A stretch of DNA of 64,000 bases from positions 1 through 64,000 of the forward strand of contig NZ_AUBE01000028.1 of the NCBI RefSeq assembly GCF_000429085.1. Direction: 5' to 3'. Shown piece by piece: positions 22,848-31,746 of the stretch. The translations under genes and the position numbers were made by a program. The stretch comes from Streptomyces flavidovirens DSM 40150 (GTDB lineage Bacteria; Actinomycetota; Actinomycetes; Streptomycetales; Streptomycetaceae). The notes under the pieces were generated by a model, which saw only the letters and a program-made list of their open reading frames with translations, was not told the DNA's origin and did not search any database. Numbering within the stretch: the stretch's first letter is position 1; each line of letters starts with the position of its first letter.

Positions 22848-24719
22848 CTACTCACGGTCTTCCGCGGTGGACCGGCGGCGCATGGCGACGAAGGCACCGA
22901 GCGCCGCGGCGAGGACGACGGCCGCGCCGATACCGATGACGAGACCGGTGGAGGAACCGCTCTCCCCGGAGGTGTCGCCGCCGTCTGCGGGCACGGCCGA
23001 CCACCAGCTCCAGTAGCCGTCCTGACCCCAGATGTTGCCGCCGGACTCGGGCATCGTCGTGATCGCCTTGATCTGGTCCGTACGGTACGCCTCAAGCGCG
23101 TTCGGGTACGCCATGACATTCATGTAGCCGGTGTCGTAAAGCCGCGACTGCATCTGCTTGACGAGGCCGGCGCGCTTGGCCGCGTCGTACTCCGTGGTCT
23201 GCTTCGCGTAGAGCTCGTCGAACTTCTTGTCACAGATGAAGTTGTCCGTCGCGCCGGTGTCCTTGGGCGTGGACGGCAGCGCCGCGCACGTGTGGATGGA
23301 CAGGACGAAGTCGGGATCGGGGTTCACCGACCAGCCGTCGAAGGCCAGGTCGTACTCGCCTGCCAGCCACGGATCGGAGACGTTGTCGCGGCAGTCGACC
23401 TTCAGACCGATGCCGAGATCGCCCCACCACTCCTGCAGGTACTTGCCGACGGCCTTGTCGTTCGGGTCGATGGCGTGGCACAGGATGCGGAAGTCCAGCG
23501 GCCTGCCGTCCTTGCCGACGCGCTTGCCAGCGCTGTTCTTCTTGTAGCCGGCCTCGTCGAGGAGCGCCGCAGCCTTCTCCGGGTCGTACGCGATCTTCTG
23601 ACCGGCCGTCGGCTTCCAGTGGTACGCCGAGAAGCGCGGCGGGATGTAGCCCTCGCCCTCGACGGCGTGGCCCTGGAACACCTTGTCGACGATGGTCCTG
23701 CGGTCGGTGGCGGCGAAGAGGGCCTGGCGCACCTTCGGGTTCAGCAGCGCGGGGTGGCCGTCGCCGAACTTCTTTCCGTCCTTGGACCTGGCGCCCGGGT
23801 TGGTGGCGAGCGCGTAGAAGCGGCGGCCGGGGGCGTCGTTGACCTTGATGTTCCTGGACGCGGCGAGGGATGCGGCCTGGGCGGGCGTGAGGTTGGCCGC
23901 GAAGGACACCTCGCCCTTCCGGAGCGCGGCGACGGCCGCGTCACCGTCCTTGTAGTACTTCAGGACAAGCTCGTCGAACTTCGGGGCGCCGCGCCAGAAC
24001 TTCTGGTTCGGCCGGAACTTCACGTACTGGTCGACCTTGTAGTCGGTGAGCACGAAGGGACCGTTGCCGACGACCGGGAACTTCTTGTCGTTGTTGAACT
24101 TCGAGAAATCGCCGACCTTCTCCCACTCGTGCCTGGGCAGGATCGGCACATCGAGGGCGGCCATCGTGGCCTGCGGCTTCTTCAGCTCGATGACCAGCCG
24201 GGTGGGGGTGGGGGCGGTGACCTTCTTGAAGTTGGCGACGAAACTGCCGTTGGCGGTGGCCGCGCCCTCGTCCTTCATCATCGTGTTGAACGTCCAGGCG
24301 GCGTCCTCGGCGGTGGCCTGCTTGCCGTCGGACCACCTGGAGTTCTCACGGATGGTGTACGTCCACGTCAGCTTGTCGGGGGACGGCTCCCACTTGGTGG
24401 CGAGGCCGGGGATCGCGTGGTTGTCCTTGGTGTCGTAGTTCGTCAGGTTCTCGTAGATCAGCCGGTGGACGGTGGTGGAGACCAGACGCTGGGCCAGGAA
24501 CGGGCTCAGGGAGTCGACGCTCTGCGAGACCGCGACGGTCAGCGTCCGCTTCCCGTCGGCCGCCGCTGTCGCCGCCTTCACCTGCCGCGGGGCGGGGTTC
24601 AGTGGAGTCGCGGCCGCGGCGGCCAGGGCCAGGGCGGTGGCTCCGACGGCTCCGACGGCGAGCAGGGTTCGGACCCGGGAGGAGGGCCGGGCATTGCGCG
24701 GAACTGTGGTGGTGTCCAT
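22848..24719 (-). CDS. ABC transporter substrate-binding protein, family 5, membrane-anchored
   Basis: A 623-residue extracytoplasmic binding protein of the peptide/nickel type: the family core appears as LTVAVSQSVDSLSPF, then ENLTNYDTKDNHAIPGLATKWEPSPDKLTWTYTIRENSRWSDG. An N-terminal signal peptide is present but without a lipobox cysteine. Instead the C-terminus has a flexible SGESGSSTG linker, a membrane helix LVIGIGAAVVLAAALGAFVAM and a basic RRRS tail, so it is probably anchored at the C-terminus. It is the first gene of the importer operon. The substrate is probably a peptide, but not provable here. Confidence 0.92.
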   Translation of the reverse strand: MDTTTVPRNARPSSRVRTLLAVGAVGATALALAAAAATPLNPAPRQVKAATAAADGKRTLTVAVSQSVDSLSPFLAQRLVSTTVHRLIYENLTNYDTKDNHAIPGLATKWEPSPDKLTWTYTIRENSRWSDGKQATAEDAAWTFNTMMKDEGAATANGSFVANFKKVTAPTPTRLVIELKKPQATMAALDVPILPRHEWEKVGDFSKFNNDKKFPVVGNGPFVLTDYKVDQYVKFRPNQKFWRGAPKFDELVLKYYKDGDAAVAALRKGEVSFAANLTPAQAASLAASRNIKVNDAPGRRFYALATNPGARSKDGKKFGDGHPALLNPKVRQALFAATDRRTIVDKVFQGHAVEGEGYIPPRFSAYHWKPTAGQKIAYDPEKAAALLDEAGYKKNSAGKRVGKDGRPLDFRILCHAIDPNDKAVGKYLQEWWGDLGIGLKVDCRDNVSDPWLAGEYDLAFDGWSVNPDPDFVLSIHTCAALPSTPKDTGATDNFICDKKFDELYAKQTTEYDAAKRAGLVKQMQSRLYDTGYMNVMAYPNALEAYRTDQIKAITTMPESGGNIWGQDGYWSWWSAVPADGGDTSGESGSSTGLVIGIGAAVVLAAALGAFVAMRRRSTAEDRE

Positions 24720-25044
24720 GGGACGTTTGACCTCGCGTCATCACTCGCACGGAGAAGGCCTGTTCAGAAGGCGTGTTGATCACTGATGTCCAGCTGGTGA
24801 AGCGAAGGTCTATCAGCGCTGATGGGCCGCGTCAACGATGTCCGAAACCCCGTGTGTACTGCGGGAATGGCGGAGCGGAGGGCAGCGGGCGGGTGCCGCG
24901 GACACCAAGCTCGGCCTCATTGGTCTACACCATTGTTGCCCTCCTGGTGAGGGTCTGAAGGAGACCGGGATCGCCCGTCGGGCGCGGGCGGCCCGGTTTG
25001 ATAATTTGGGCAGCTCCAGCTTCTGCTTCTCGGGGGACCCCTTC
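24720..25044. promoter_or_regulatory. Divergent intergenic region with a 12-bp palindrome
   Basis: This 325-bp region separates the ABC importer operon (minus) from a membrane-protein gene (plus). It contains ATCAGCGCTGAT (24812-24823), a perfect palindrome about 95 bases upstream of the binding-protein start, and TTGATCACTGATG nearer that start. TTTGATAATTT near 24998-25007 resembles a -10 element for the plus-strand gene. No coding sequence is seen. Confidence 0.4.
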
Positions 25045-25662
25045 ATGAGCCAGCCCTGGCAGCCCCAGTACAACGCGGGCCACCAGCCACCCGTACCCCA
25101 GCAGCCGCCCGGACCCCCGCAAGGGTTCGGCGCGCCGCCGCCGGTCGGTCCTGGGCACTTCCCGGCGCAGCCGGCGTACCCGATTCAGGCGCCGTACGGA
25201 CAGCAGCCGAGGTCGGGCAACCCGGTGGGGGCGTTCTTCCTCGGGTTCCTCGTCTCGTTCTTCGTCGCGCTGATCTACAGCGTCGTCCTCTACGCCACGG
25301 CCGAGGACCAGTCGAGGAACGTGGGGCTCACGCTTTACATTCTTCACGCGCTCCTCAACGGAGCCGCCGTCGGCGCCGTGGTGGGCCTCGTCGGCCGGCG
25401 CAGCATCGGCGCCTGGATCAGCGGGATCGTCGTAGCCATGCTCGGGACCTTCTTCGGCTTCACCAACGGCATGGTTTTCATGTACCTCGACGTCGGTGGC
25501 CTGCGTTTCCTCGGCGACATGCTGTTCGAAGACCCCTTCTTCCCGGCCAGGGCCTGGTGGGGAAGCCGGAGCGGAACCGAGCTGCACTCTCTGCTCGGCC
25601 TCGTGGTGGCCGCGGCAGCCGCCTGGGGTCTTGCCTTCGTCACCGGCAGGAACCGCAGGTGA
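25045..25662 (+). CDS. Small membrane protein with Pro/Gln-rich cytoplasmic N-terminus
   Basis: A 205-residue protein. The first about 60 residues are rich in Pro, Gln and Gly (QPPVPQQPPGPPQGFG). About four membrane helices follow: GAFFLGFLVSFFVALIYSVV, LHALLNGAAVGAVVGLVG, ISGIVVAMLGTFFGF and LLGLVVAAAAAWGLAFV. No family is recognised and no catalytic motif is visible. ATG 25045 follows GGGGGACC. The gene is followed by a very strong hairpin. It is unlike transport permeases and may be a small accessory membrane protein of unknown role. Confidence 0.7.
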   Translation: MSQPWQPQYNAGHQPPVPQQPPGPPQGFGAPPPVGPGHFPAQPAYPIQAPYGQQPRSGNPVGAFFLGFLVSFFVALIYSVVLYATAEDQSRNVGLTLYILHALLNGAAVGAVVGLVGRRSIGAWISGIVVAMLGTFFGFTNGMVFMYLDVGGLRFLGDMLFEDPFFPARAWWGSRSGTELHSLLGLVVAAAAAWGLAFVTGRNRR

Positions 25663-25687
25663 CACGCGCCGGGAACGAGCGCCCGTA

Positions 25688-25734
25688 ACAGCACTTCGCC
25701 CCGCCGGATCTCGTCCGGCGGGGCGAAGTGCTGT
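25688..25734. terminator. Strong bidirectional terminator hairpin
   Basis: A perfect 21-bp stem with a 5-base loop (25709-25713), containing CTTCGCCCCGCCGGA and its complement. It lies between convergent genes (25045-25662 plus; 25779-26012 minus) and can serve both. Confidence 0.9.
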
Positions 25735-25755
25735 CACGGCATCAGCGCCGCACTC

Positions 25756-25790
25756 AGGTCAGGTCAGGTCGGGTCAGGTCAGGTCAGGTC
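25756..25790 (+). repeat. AGGTC pentanucleotide tandem array
   Basis: Seven consecutive AGGTC units (the fourth is GGGTC) overlap the stop codon of the DUF397 gene on the other strand. Because the unit is not a multiple of three, gain or loss of units upstream of the stop would alter the last residues of that protein. Confidence 0.85.
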
Positions 25791-26012
25791 GAACTCACCG
25801 TCGCGCGCTCCGAGTACGAACGCCCGCCACTCGGCCTCGGTGTACCGAAGGACGGTCTCCGGATCCATGGACGACCTCATCGCGACAGCCCCCTCGGGCA
25901 GGTACGCGATCTCGACCCGCTCCTCGTTCTCGCTCGTGCCGGGGGCGCTGTGCCACTCGACCCCGGAGATGTCGAGGGCGTACAGCTCTTCCTTCTCCTG
26001 TGCGCTCCCCAT
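25779..26012 (-). CDS. DUF397-like small protein
   Basis: A 77-residue protein whose C-terminal part (RYTEAEWRAFVLGARDGEFDL) matches the end of the DUF397 family, abundant in Streptomyces and often encoded beside XRE-family regulators, where it acts as an antagonist or partner. Here no XRE gene is adjacent, so it is an orphan. The N-terminal part (ALDISGVEWHSAPGTSENEERVEIAYLPEGAVAMRSS) is also typical. ATG 26012 follows an AAAGGGAG sequence. Its stop lies inside a pentanucleotide repeat array. Confidence 0.75.
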   Translation of the reverse strand: MGSAQEKEELYALDISGVEWHSAPGTSENEERVEIAYLPEGAVAMRSSMDPETVLRYTEAEWRAFVLGARDGEFDLT

Positions 26013-26133
26013 CAGTCAAACTCCCTTTCGGCCCAACGGCAGTACGTCGTTCCGGCATCTTAGGCCGACACAACGTGCCCTGCGCATAAGCACCTTGTAG
26101 TAACTCACCCGCACGAGGGACGAGCCCCGGCTG

Positions 26134-29046
26134 CTACTGCGTCCAGCCAGGTCCGGGCTGGTTCGGGTTCTGCGGCTGCGCCGGCTGCTGCTGCCAGCCC
26201 TGGCCCTGCGGGGGCTGCTGATGACCCGGCTGCTGCCAGCCCTGACCCGGCGGAGGCGCGGCGCCGGGGTGCTGCTGCGGCGCGTATCCCTGCGGGGGCT
26301 GCTGTTGCGGGACCTGCTGTTGCGGGGCGAAGCCCTGGCCCTGCTGGGTGCGGGCGATGTCCTCGGCGACGAGGGCCGAGAGGTGGAAGTACGCCTCACG
26401 CGTCTTGGGACGCATCATGTTGAGGTCGACCTCGGCGCCCGCCGCGAGGTGTTCGTCGAAGGGCACCACGACGACGCCGCGGCAGCGGGTCTCGAAGTGC
26501 GCGACGATGTCGTCGACCTTGATCATCTTACCGGTCTCGCGGACCCCGGAGATCACGGTGAGCGACCGCTGGACGAGGTCGGCGAAACCGTTCGCGGAAA
26601 GCCAGTCGAGGGTCGTCGAGGCGCTGCTCGCACCGTCCACGGACGGTGTGGAGATGATGATTAGCTGGTCGGCGAGGTCGAGGACTCCGCGCATCGCGCT
26701 GTAGAGCAGCCCGGTGCCCGAGTCGGTCAGGATGATCGGGTACTGCCTGCCCAGGACTTCGAGTGCGCTGCGGTAGTCCTGGTCGTTGAAGGTGGTCGAG
26801 ACCGCCGGGTCGACGTCGTTGGCGATGATTTCGAGCCCCGACGGCGCCTGCGAGGTGAAGCGTCGGATGTCCATGTAGCTGTTCAGCTGCGGGATCGCCT
26901 GCACCAGGTCGCGGATGGTGGCGCCGGTCTCGCGGCGTACGCGTCGGCCCAGGGTGCCGGCGTCCGGGTTGGCGTCGATCGCCAGGATCTTGTCCTGGCG
27001 CTCGGAAGCGAGCGTGGCGCCGAGCGACATGGTCGTCGTGGTCTTGCCGACGCCGCCCTTGAGGCTGATCACCGCGATCCGGTAGCACGACATGACCGGC
27101 GTACGGATCAGCGCCAGCTTGCGCTGCCGCTCTTCCTCTTCCTTCTTGGCGCCGAGCTTGAAGCGGGACGGACCCGAGTTGTTCTTGCGGGCCTTGGGCT
27201 GGTTGCGCAGCAGCCGGTCGGAGGAGAGCTCGACGGCGGCGTTGTAGCCGAGCGGCGTGCCGGGCGCGGCCTGCTGCTGGGGAGCACCGGCCTGCGGACC
27301 TGCCGGGGCGGTCCAGCCCTGTGAGCCGTAGGCGGGGGGCTGCTGCTGGGGTGCCTGTTGTGGTGCCTGCTGCTGAGGTTGCTGCTGGTACTGAGGCGGT
27401 TGGGCCTGCGGCTGCTGCTGTGCCGGTGCCTGCGGGTGTGCGGCCTGCTGCGGCGGCACCGGCTGCGCGGGCTGCGGGTAGCCGTAACCTGCCTGCTGAG
27501 GCGGGTAGTTGTAGCCGGACTGCGGCTGCTGCGGAGGCTGCTGCTGCGGGTGTACGGGCTGCGGCTGCTGCATCGGCTGCGGCTGTGCGCCCTGCGGTGC
27601 CTGCTGCTGGGGCTGCTGCGGGTAGCCGGGTGCCGCCTGTCCGCCCTGCGCGGGGTAACCGGGGTGCTGCTGCGGCGCGGCCTGCTGCTGCGGCAGCGGC
27701 TGGGCCGCGCCGAAGGTGCCTTGCTGCGGGGGCTGGTGCTGCGGCTGCGGCTGCTGGGGGAAGGGCTGGGGGTAGCCGTATCCGGCGGCGTGTGCGGCTT
27801 GCGCGGCTGCGGCCTGCTGGTCGGGCTGTCCCGCTTGCTGCGGTACGCCCTGGACCGGCTGCTGGGGGTAGCCGTATCCGGCGGCGTGTGCGGCTTGCGC
27901 GGCTGCGGCCTGCTGGTCCGGCTGTCCTGCCTGCTGCGGTGCGCCCTGGACGGGCTGCTGCGCCTGCGGCTGCGCCGCAGGCTGGAAGCCCTGCGGCAGC
28001 GGGGGGAGTTCCTGGGAGGTCTGCGGCGCGGGATCACCCTGCGGCTGAACCTGCGCTGCCGGCTGCGGCTGGGAGGCAGCGGGCGCCACCGGGGCGGACG
28101 TGGCACCGGGCTCGCCACCGCCTTCGGCGTCGGCGTCGACTCCTGCGTCCGTCGCGGAGCTGGCGCCGGCCTCGCCGTCGCCGCCTGACGCGGTCTCGGA
28201 GTCGCCCGTCGCCGCCTCGTCGCCGTGCTCCGCCTCCTCCGCGTCGTCGTCCGCACCGCCGAACAGCGCTGCCGCCTCTGCGTCGGCGGCGGCGTAGTTG
28301 GGCTCGGGCGTCTGCTGAGCGGGGGCCGACCGCTGCTCGGGGACGTTCGTCTCCGGAGCGGCAGCCTGCGGCGCGTTGCCCTGGGCGTCGTCCTCGACCG
28401 GGCGCAGTACGGGGAAGCCCGGAGCCGGGGCCTGCACCTGGGGCGCGGCAGCCGGGGCGGGCTGCGCCGGTGCCTGTGGCTGGGGGTACCCGTAACCGCC
28501 GGACGGGTCCTGGCCGGGCTGCGGCGCTCCGGGGGCAGCCTGCTGCGGCGCGGCGGGCGCGGGCTGCTGGGGGTACCCGTAACCACCGGACGGGTCCTGG
28601 CCGGGAGCGGCCTGTTGCGGCGCGGGCTGCTGGGGATACCCGTACCCACCGGGCGCGCCTTGCTGGGGGTACCCGTACCCGACGGCCTGCTGGGGCGCGC
28701 CGGGCCCCGGCTGCTGCGGAAAGCCGTAGCCACCCGTGCCGTACTGATCCGCCTGAGGCTGAGGCGCGCCCTGCGCGTACGGCTGCGCCGGTGCCTGGCC
28801 CTGAGGCGCGGGCGGCCCCTGCTGGGCCGGGCCACCCTGCCCCAGCGGCGGACCGGTCGGCGGCGGGGGAGACGCTGGTCCGGCGTTCCCCTGGCCACCC
28901 TGCGCGGAGCCACCCCGCGTGCTGCTCTGGTCGTACCAGGCAGGAGGCTCGTAGACGATTTCGAACTCGCCGGTGAGATCCAGCTCGCGGTCGTCCCCGT
29001 CCGAGGACTGGCCGTCGCCGTGGTACTCGGACCGATCCCTGTTCAC
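26134..29046 (-). CDS. EspI-like MinD/ParA-family ATPase of the type VII secretion locus
   Basis: A 970-residue protein. The first about 640 residues are disordered and dominated by Pro, Gln, Gly, Ala and Tyr (many GYGYPQQ repeats). The C-terminal about 300 residues are a MinD/ParA-like ATPase with deviant Walker A SLKGGVGKTTTT, ILAIDANPDAGTLG and IILTDSGTGLL. A further Gln/Pro-rich tail follows. This architecture matches EspI-type proteins of ESX loci, which are linked to regulation of secretion and ATP level in mycobacteria; the role here is inferred. The start is GTG 29046 with AGGAGG upstream. It lies in the eccE minus-strand group. Confidence 0.85.
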   Translation of the reverse strand: MNRDRSEYHGDGQSSDGDDRELDLTGEFEIVYEPPAWYDQSSTRGGSAQGGQGNAGPASPPPPTGPPLGQGGPAQQGPPAPQGQAPAQPYAQGAPQPQADQYGTGGYGFPQQPGPGAPQQAVGYGYPQQGAPGGYGYPQQPAPQQAAPGQDPSGGYGYPQQPAPAAPQQAAPGAPQPGQDPSGGYGYPQPQAPAQPAPAAAPQVQAPAPGFPVLRPVEDDAQGNAPQAAAPETNVPEQRSAPAQQTPEPNYAAADAEAAALFGGADDDAEEAEHGDEAATGDSETASGGDGEAGASSATDAGVDADAEGGGEPGATSAPVAPAASQPQPAAQVQPQGDPAPQTSQELPPLPQGFQPAAQPQAQQPVQGAPQQAGQPDQQAAAAQAAHAAGYGYPQQPVQGVPQQAGQPDQQAAAAQAAHAAGYGYPQPFPQQPQPQHQPPQQGTFGAAQPLPQQQAAPQQHPGYPAQGGQAAPGYPQQPQQQAPQGAQPQPMQQPQPVHPQQQPPQQPQSGYNYPPQQAGYGYPQPAQPVPPQQAAHPQAPAQQQPQAQPPQYQQQPQQQAPQQAPQQQPPAYGSQGWTAPAGPQAGAPQQQAAPGTPLGYNAAVELSSDRLLRNQPKARKNNSGPSRFKLGAKKEEEERQRKLALIRTPVMSCYRIAVISLKGGVGKTTTTMSLGATLASERQDKILAIDANPDAGTLGRRVRRETGATIRDLVQAIPQLNSYMDIRRFTSQAPSGLEIIANDVDPAVSTTFNDQDYRSALEVLGRQYPIILTDSGTGLLYSAMRGVLDLADQLIIISTPSVDGASSASTTLDWLSANGFADLVQRSLTVISGVRETGKMIKVDDIVAHFETRCRGVVVVPFDEHLAAGAEVDLNMMRPKTREAYFHLSALVAEDIARTQQGQGFAPQQQVPQQQPPQGYAPQQHPGAAPPPGQGWQQPGHQQPPQGQGWQQQPAQPQNPNQPGPGWTQ
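27775..27966 (-). repeat. Two tandem 96-bp repeats in the EspI-like gene
   Basis: Two nearly identical 96-bp units encode the 32-residue block containing QQAGQPDQQAAAAQAAHAA and GYGYPQQP. The period keeps the frame, so the change only lengthens the disordered N-terminal region. Confidence 0.85.
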
Positions 29047-29260
29047 TGCTTTGCCTCCTGGTCAGCAACTGCTGCTGGCGTCGTCGCGGTCGGGCGGATG
29101 GGGTGGCGCGTCCTACGCGGCTGCGACGTTCACCGCATCACCAGAAGACTAATCTTTCGCCCCACGGTACGGAAAAGCGCCCTTGCGTGCGGGCCGGCTC
29201 CCATGTTCCCCCCGGCACCCCGCCCGCCCGACGCCCCGCCCACGACGCTCGGCGCGGCCC

Positions 29261-30100
29261 TCAGTCCAGTCGGCGGGCCATGCCGAGCAGACCCGTCTCC
29301 GCGTCCGTGGGCTCGGTCATGACGTACTTGCGGTGCTTGCGCGTGCACCACAGGGCGACGTTGTCGGAGAGCGTCGGCAGCATCTCGAGGTGCTCCGCCG
29401 GGATGCCGAGGGTCTCCCGTACGACCTCGGTCTCCTGGGGCGAGATGCGCTGGATCCCGACCAACTGCGCCTGCGCCAGCCAGCGGGGCGCGTGCTCGCC
29501 GACGAACGGCAGCACGGTCACCACGGCCTGCCACGGCAGCGAGGTCACGCGCCCGCGCGGCGGCCGTACACCGCAGTCGCGGATCAGCACCACCGGGCTG
29601 GAGACGGAAGGACCCTGCGCGGGCACACGGCCCACCGGATAGACCGTCATGCACTGCTGCCCGCCGCCCGCCGCCTGGGCGAGCTGCTGCCAGGCCTGCG
29701 GGCGTCCGGTCTCGACAGCCACGCGCGCACCCGTCGCGGCCGCGCGCAGCGCCAGTACCTGGGCGATCCACAGGCCGCCCACGACGACGACGTCGAAGGG
29801 GGTGGGGCGGGCCAGACCGAGCACCGCGGGCTGGGACTGCGTGTCGGTGCCGATGACGACGCCGTCGTCACCGATCGGCACGCTGATCGCCGCGATCTCC
29901 TCGGCGGTGACGACATGACGGTTACGGCGCGGGCCGCGCAGCCCGAACCCCGGACTGAAGATGCGCCGTTGCTGCTGGGGCGTCTCCGGCCGGATGATCG
30001 GGATCAGGCCGGTGTCGGTGGGCGAGGCCACGTGCGCCGGTGTGCGGGCGGGCTCCTGGCCGCGCTGCCCCGGATTCATGGTCGGCGTGGGGTAGGACAT
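29261..30100 (-). CDS. Type VII secretion locus protein of unknown function
   Basis: A 279-residue protein. After a Pro/Thr-rich start it contains a basic stretch (RIFSPGFGLRGPRRNRHVV) and an alpha/beta region with a hydrophobic strand FDVVVVGGLWIAQVLALRAAATGARVAVETGR, then LPWQAVVTVLPFVGE and a Trp-rich C-terminus. No signal peptide is seen, so it is probably cytosolic. No family is recognised. The ATG at 30100 overlaps the eccE stop (ATGA), so it is coupled to eccE and is probably part of the secretion machinery or its regulation. Confidence 0.65.
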   Translation of the reverse strand: MSYPTPTMNPGQRGQEPARTPAHVASPTDTGLIPIIRPETPQQQRRIFSPGFGLRGPRRNRHVVTAEEIAAISVPIGDDGVVIGTDTQSQPAVLGLARPTPFDVVVVGGLWIAQVLALRAAATGARVAVETGRPQAWQQLAQAAGGGQQCMTVYPVGRVPAQGPSVSSPVVLIRDCGVRPPRGRVTSLPWQAVVTVLPFVGEHAPRWLAQAQLVGIQRISPQETEVVRETLGIPAEHLEMLPTLSDNVALWCTRKHRKYVMTEPTDAETGLLGMARRLD

Positions 30101-31446
30101 CAGTACGTACCTCCGAGCGGCAGGGTGGCGAGTGCTCCGGGGACCTGTTCCCGGTCGAGGCGCACGAGGCCGACCTTGGACGCGCTCGCGGCACGCTCCA
30201 ACTCACGCCGGACCTGGCCGAGTTCGTTCTCGCCGCGGCCGGTGATGCGCACATGCCCGGTGACGGAGATGCCGCGGTTGCCGGCCTTGCTCAGGGTCAT
30301 GCTGAACGTCGTGGCGAGTACGGGCAGCGAGGTGAACTGCGTGATGAGCCGCGGCAGTGCGACGCCGCCGTCCCCCAACTGCGGCCAGCGGGAGATCCAG
30401 TAGGTGGAGTGCCACCGGTCGTCGACCCGCCAGGTGCGCACCGACTCGACCGTACGCCGCTGAGCCGGCCGCCCGTCCTGACCCTGCTGGCCGTGCTGCG
30501 CGTTGGCCCGCGGGTTGAGGCAGCTCGACGTCGCGAGCGCCTGTACGAGCTCGTTCTCATCCAGGATGGTCGCCTCGAAGCCGGCTCCGGCCAGCCTGCT
30601 CGCCAGTTGGTCCGCCACGCGCAGCAGCGCGCGCTGGGTGCCGGGGACGCCGTCGCCGCGCGCCTCCACCGCCTCGGGGCACAGCTCCGGGTCGAGCTTG
30701 AGGGCGACCCAGGTGAGCCGGAGCGCGGGAGAACCGGCCTGGGCCTGGAGCGGTCCGTACGACCGTGCGGCGACGGACTGCTGGGGCAGATGCGGCGCGG
30801 GCGCCGGCTGGGTGTGCTGCACGACCTGCGCGGAGGCGAGCTTGATGCCGTCGACCTCAAGGGCGTCCTGGATCAGCTGCAGCGGCAGCTGCCGCCCGGC
30901 GAACGCGGGACGCAGCGGCTCGTCGCCCGGCTGCACGAAGAGCACAGCCGTCAGGAAGGACCCGTCGCCGATCATGCCGATCGAACGGTCGTCACGGGAG
31001 ACGAAGGTGTACGTCCGCAGCGCCGGGTCGCACTCCACGGTCGGGGCCAGCATCGGGTCCGTACCGGGCGGGACGGGCAGCTTGGCCTCGCGTCGGCGGC
31101 GCTTGAGGGCGCGCGTCGTCTCGTACCACTCGGGCAGCGGCCGGTGGTGTCGGCGCAGGATCGCCAGGAGTAGCAGCAGCGCGGCCACGGCACCCGCCGG
31201 GGCGAGCAGCCAGCGCTCGGAGGTGGCCCAGGCGGCCAGCATGACGGCCGCCGCCAGCTCGACCAGAATGAGCTGCTGAAGCCGCAGCGGACCCAGGCCG
31301 CCGGGGTGCGGCAGCGTGCGCGGCGCCGCGGAGTTGCCGGTGGCCGCGGGAGCCGGGGCCGGCGCGGCTCTGCGGCCGCGTCCCGGTTGCTGCGGTGCGC
31401 GGCGTCCGCGCCGAGTGCTCGTAGCGCTGGTCATCCCCCGGGACAT
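30100..31446 (-). CDS. eccE: Type VII secretion protein EccE
   Basis: A 448-residue membrane protein. A basic Pro/Ala-rich N-terminus precedes two adjacent membrane helices (LILVELAAAVMLAAWAT; LLAPAGAVAALLLLLAIL), followed by HHRPLPEWYETTRALKRRRR and a large soluble domain. This is the EccE arrangement, a subunit of the ESX membrane complex at its periphery. It has a possible earlier or later start (ATG 31446 or ATG 31434); I keep 31446. It is divergent from eccB. The stop is coupled to the next gene by ATGA. Confidence 0.85.
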   Translation of the reverse strand: MSRGMTSATSTRRGRRAPQQPGRGRRAAPAPAPAATGNSAAPRTLPHPGGLGPLRLQQLILVELAAAVMLAAWATSERWLLAPAGAVAALLLLLAILRRHHRPLPEWYETTRALKRRRREAKLPVPPGTDPMLAPTVECDPALRTYTFVSRDDRSIGMIGDGSFLTAVLFVQPGDEPLRPAFAGRQLPLQLIQDALEVDGIKLASAQVVQHTQPAPAPHLPQQSVAARSYGPLQAQAGSPALRLTWVALKLDPELCPEAVEARGDGVPGTQRALLRVADQLASRLAGAGFEATILDENELVQALATSSCLNPRANAQHGQQGQDGRPAQRRTVESVRTWRVDDRWHSTYWISRWPQLGDGGVALPRLITQFTSLPVLATTFSMTLSKAGNRGISVTGHVRITGRGENELGQVRRELERAASASKVGLVRLDREQVPGALATLPLGGTY

Positions 31447-31746
31447 CCCTTTCGCGAAGTGGTGGCCGTCGTCGGCGCGGATCCGGTTGCGCGGATCTCA
31501 GCGACGGGGCCAGGGGCCACAATTGCCCACGTCAGTTGTGCGAGTGGTCACGGTACCCGTTGATGAACACGGGGCGACACAGGTGCCGGGCTACGAACAT
31601 GGCACAGGCCTGTGAAGATGCGACGGGGACCGCACACCTGGTGGATCACCGTCGCGCGGCGCAGTGCATAGTAGGTGGCCTGTTCGGCAGAAGCAGTCTT
31701 CACGTATACGCACGACTACGCACGACCAAACGGGAGAGCCAGGACC
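31447..31746. promoter_or_regulatory. Divergent eccE/eccB intergenic region with tandem decamer
   Basis: 300 bp without a gene, expected to carry both promoters. TACGCACGAC occurs twice in direct tandem at 31708-31727, 20-39 bases before the eccB start. I cannot assign clear -35/-10 boxes. Confidence 0.4.

Noticed and set aside
21549..24779. A 1076-codon plus-strand frame opposite the ABC importer genes
   Set aside because: It crosses three well-supported genes and has no recognisable domain.
27400..28960. Repeated GGGTA-type units in the EspI-like gene considered as a CRISPR-like array
   Set aside because: They encode in-frame GYGYPQQ repeats, with no constant repeat/variable spacer pattern and no cas genes in the window.
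27321..28976. Ala/Arg-rich plus-strand frame opposite the EspI-like gene
   Set aside because: It is produced by Gln/Pro codon repeats on the minus strand.
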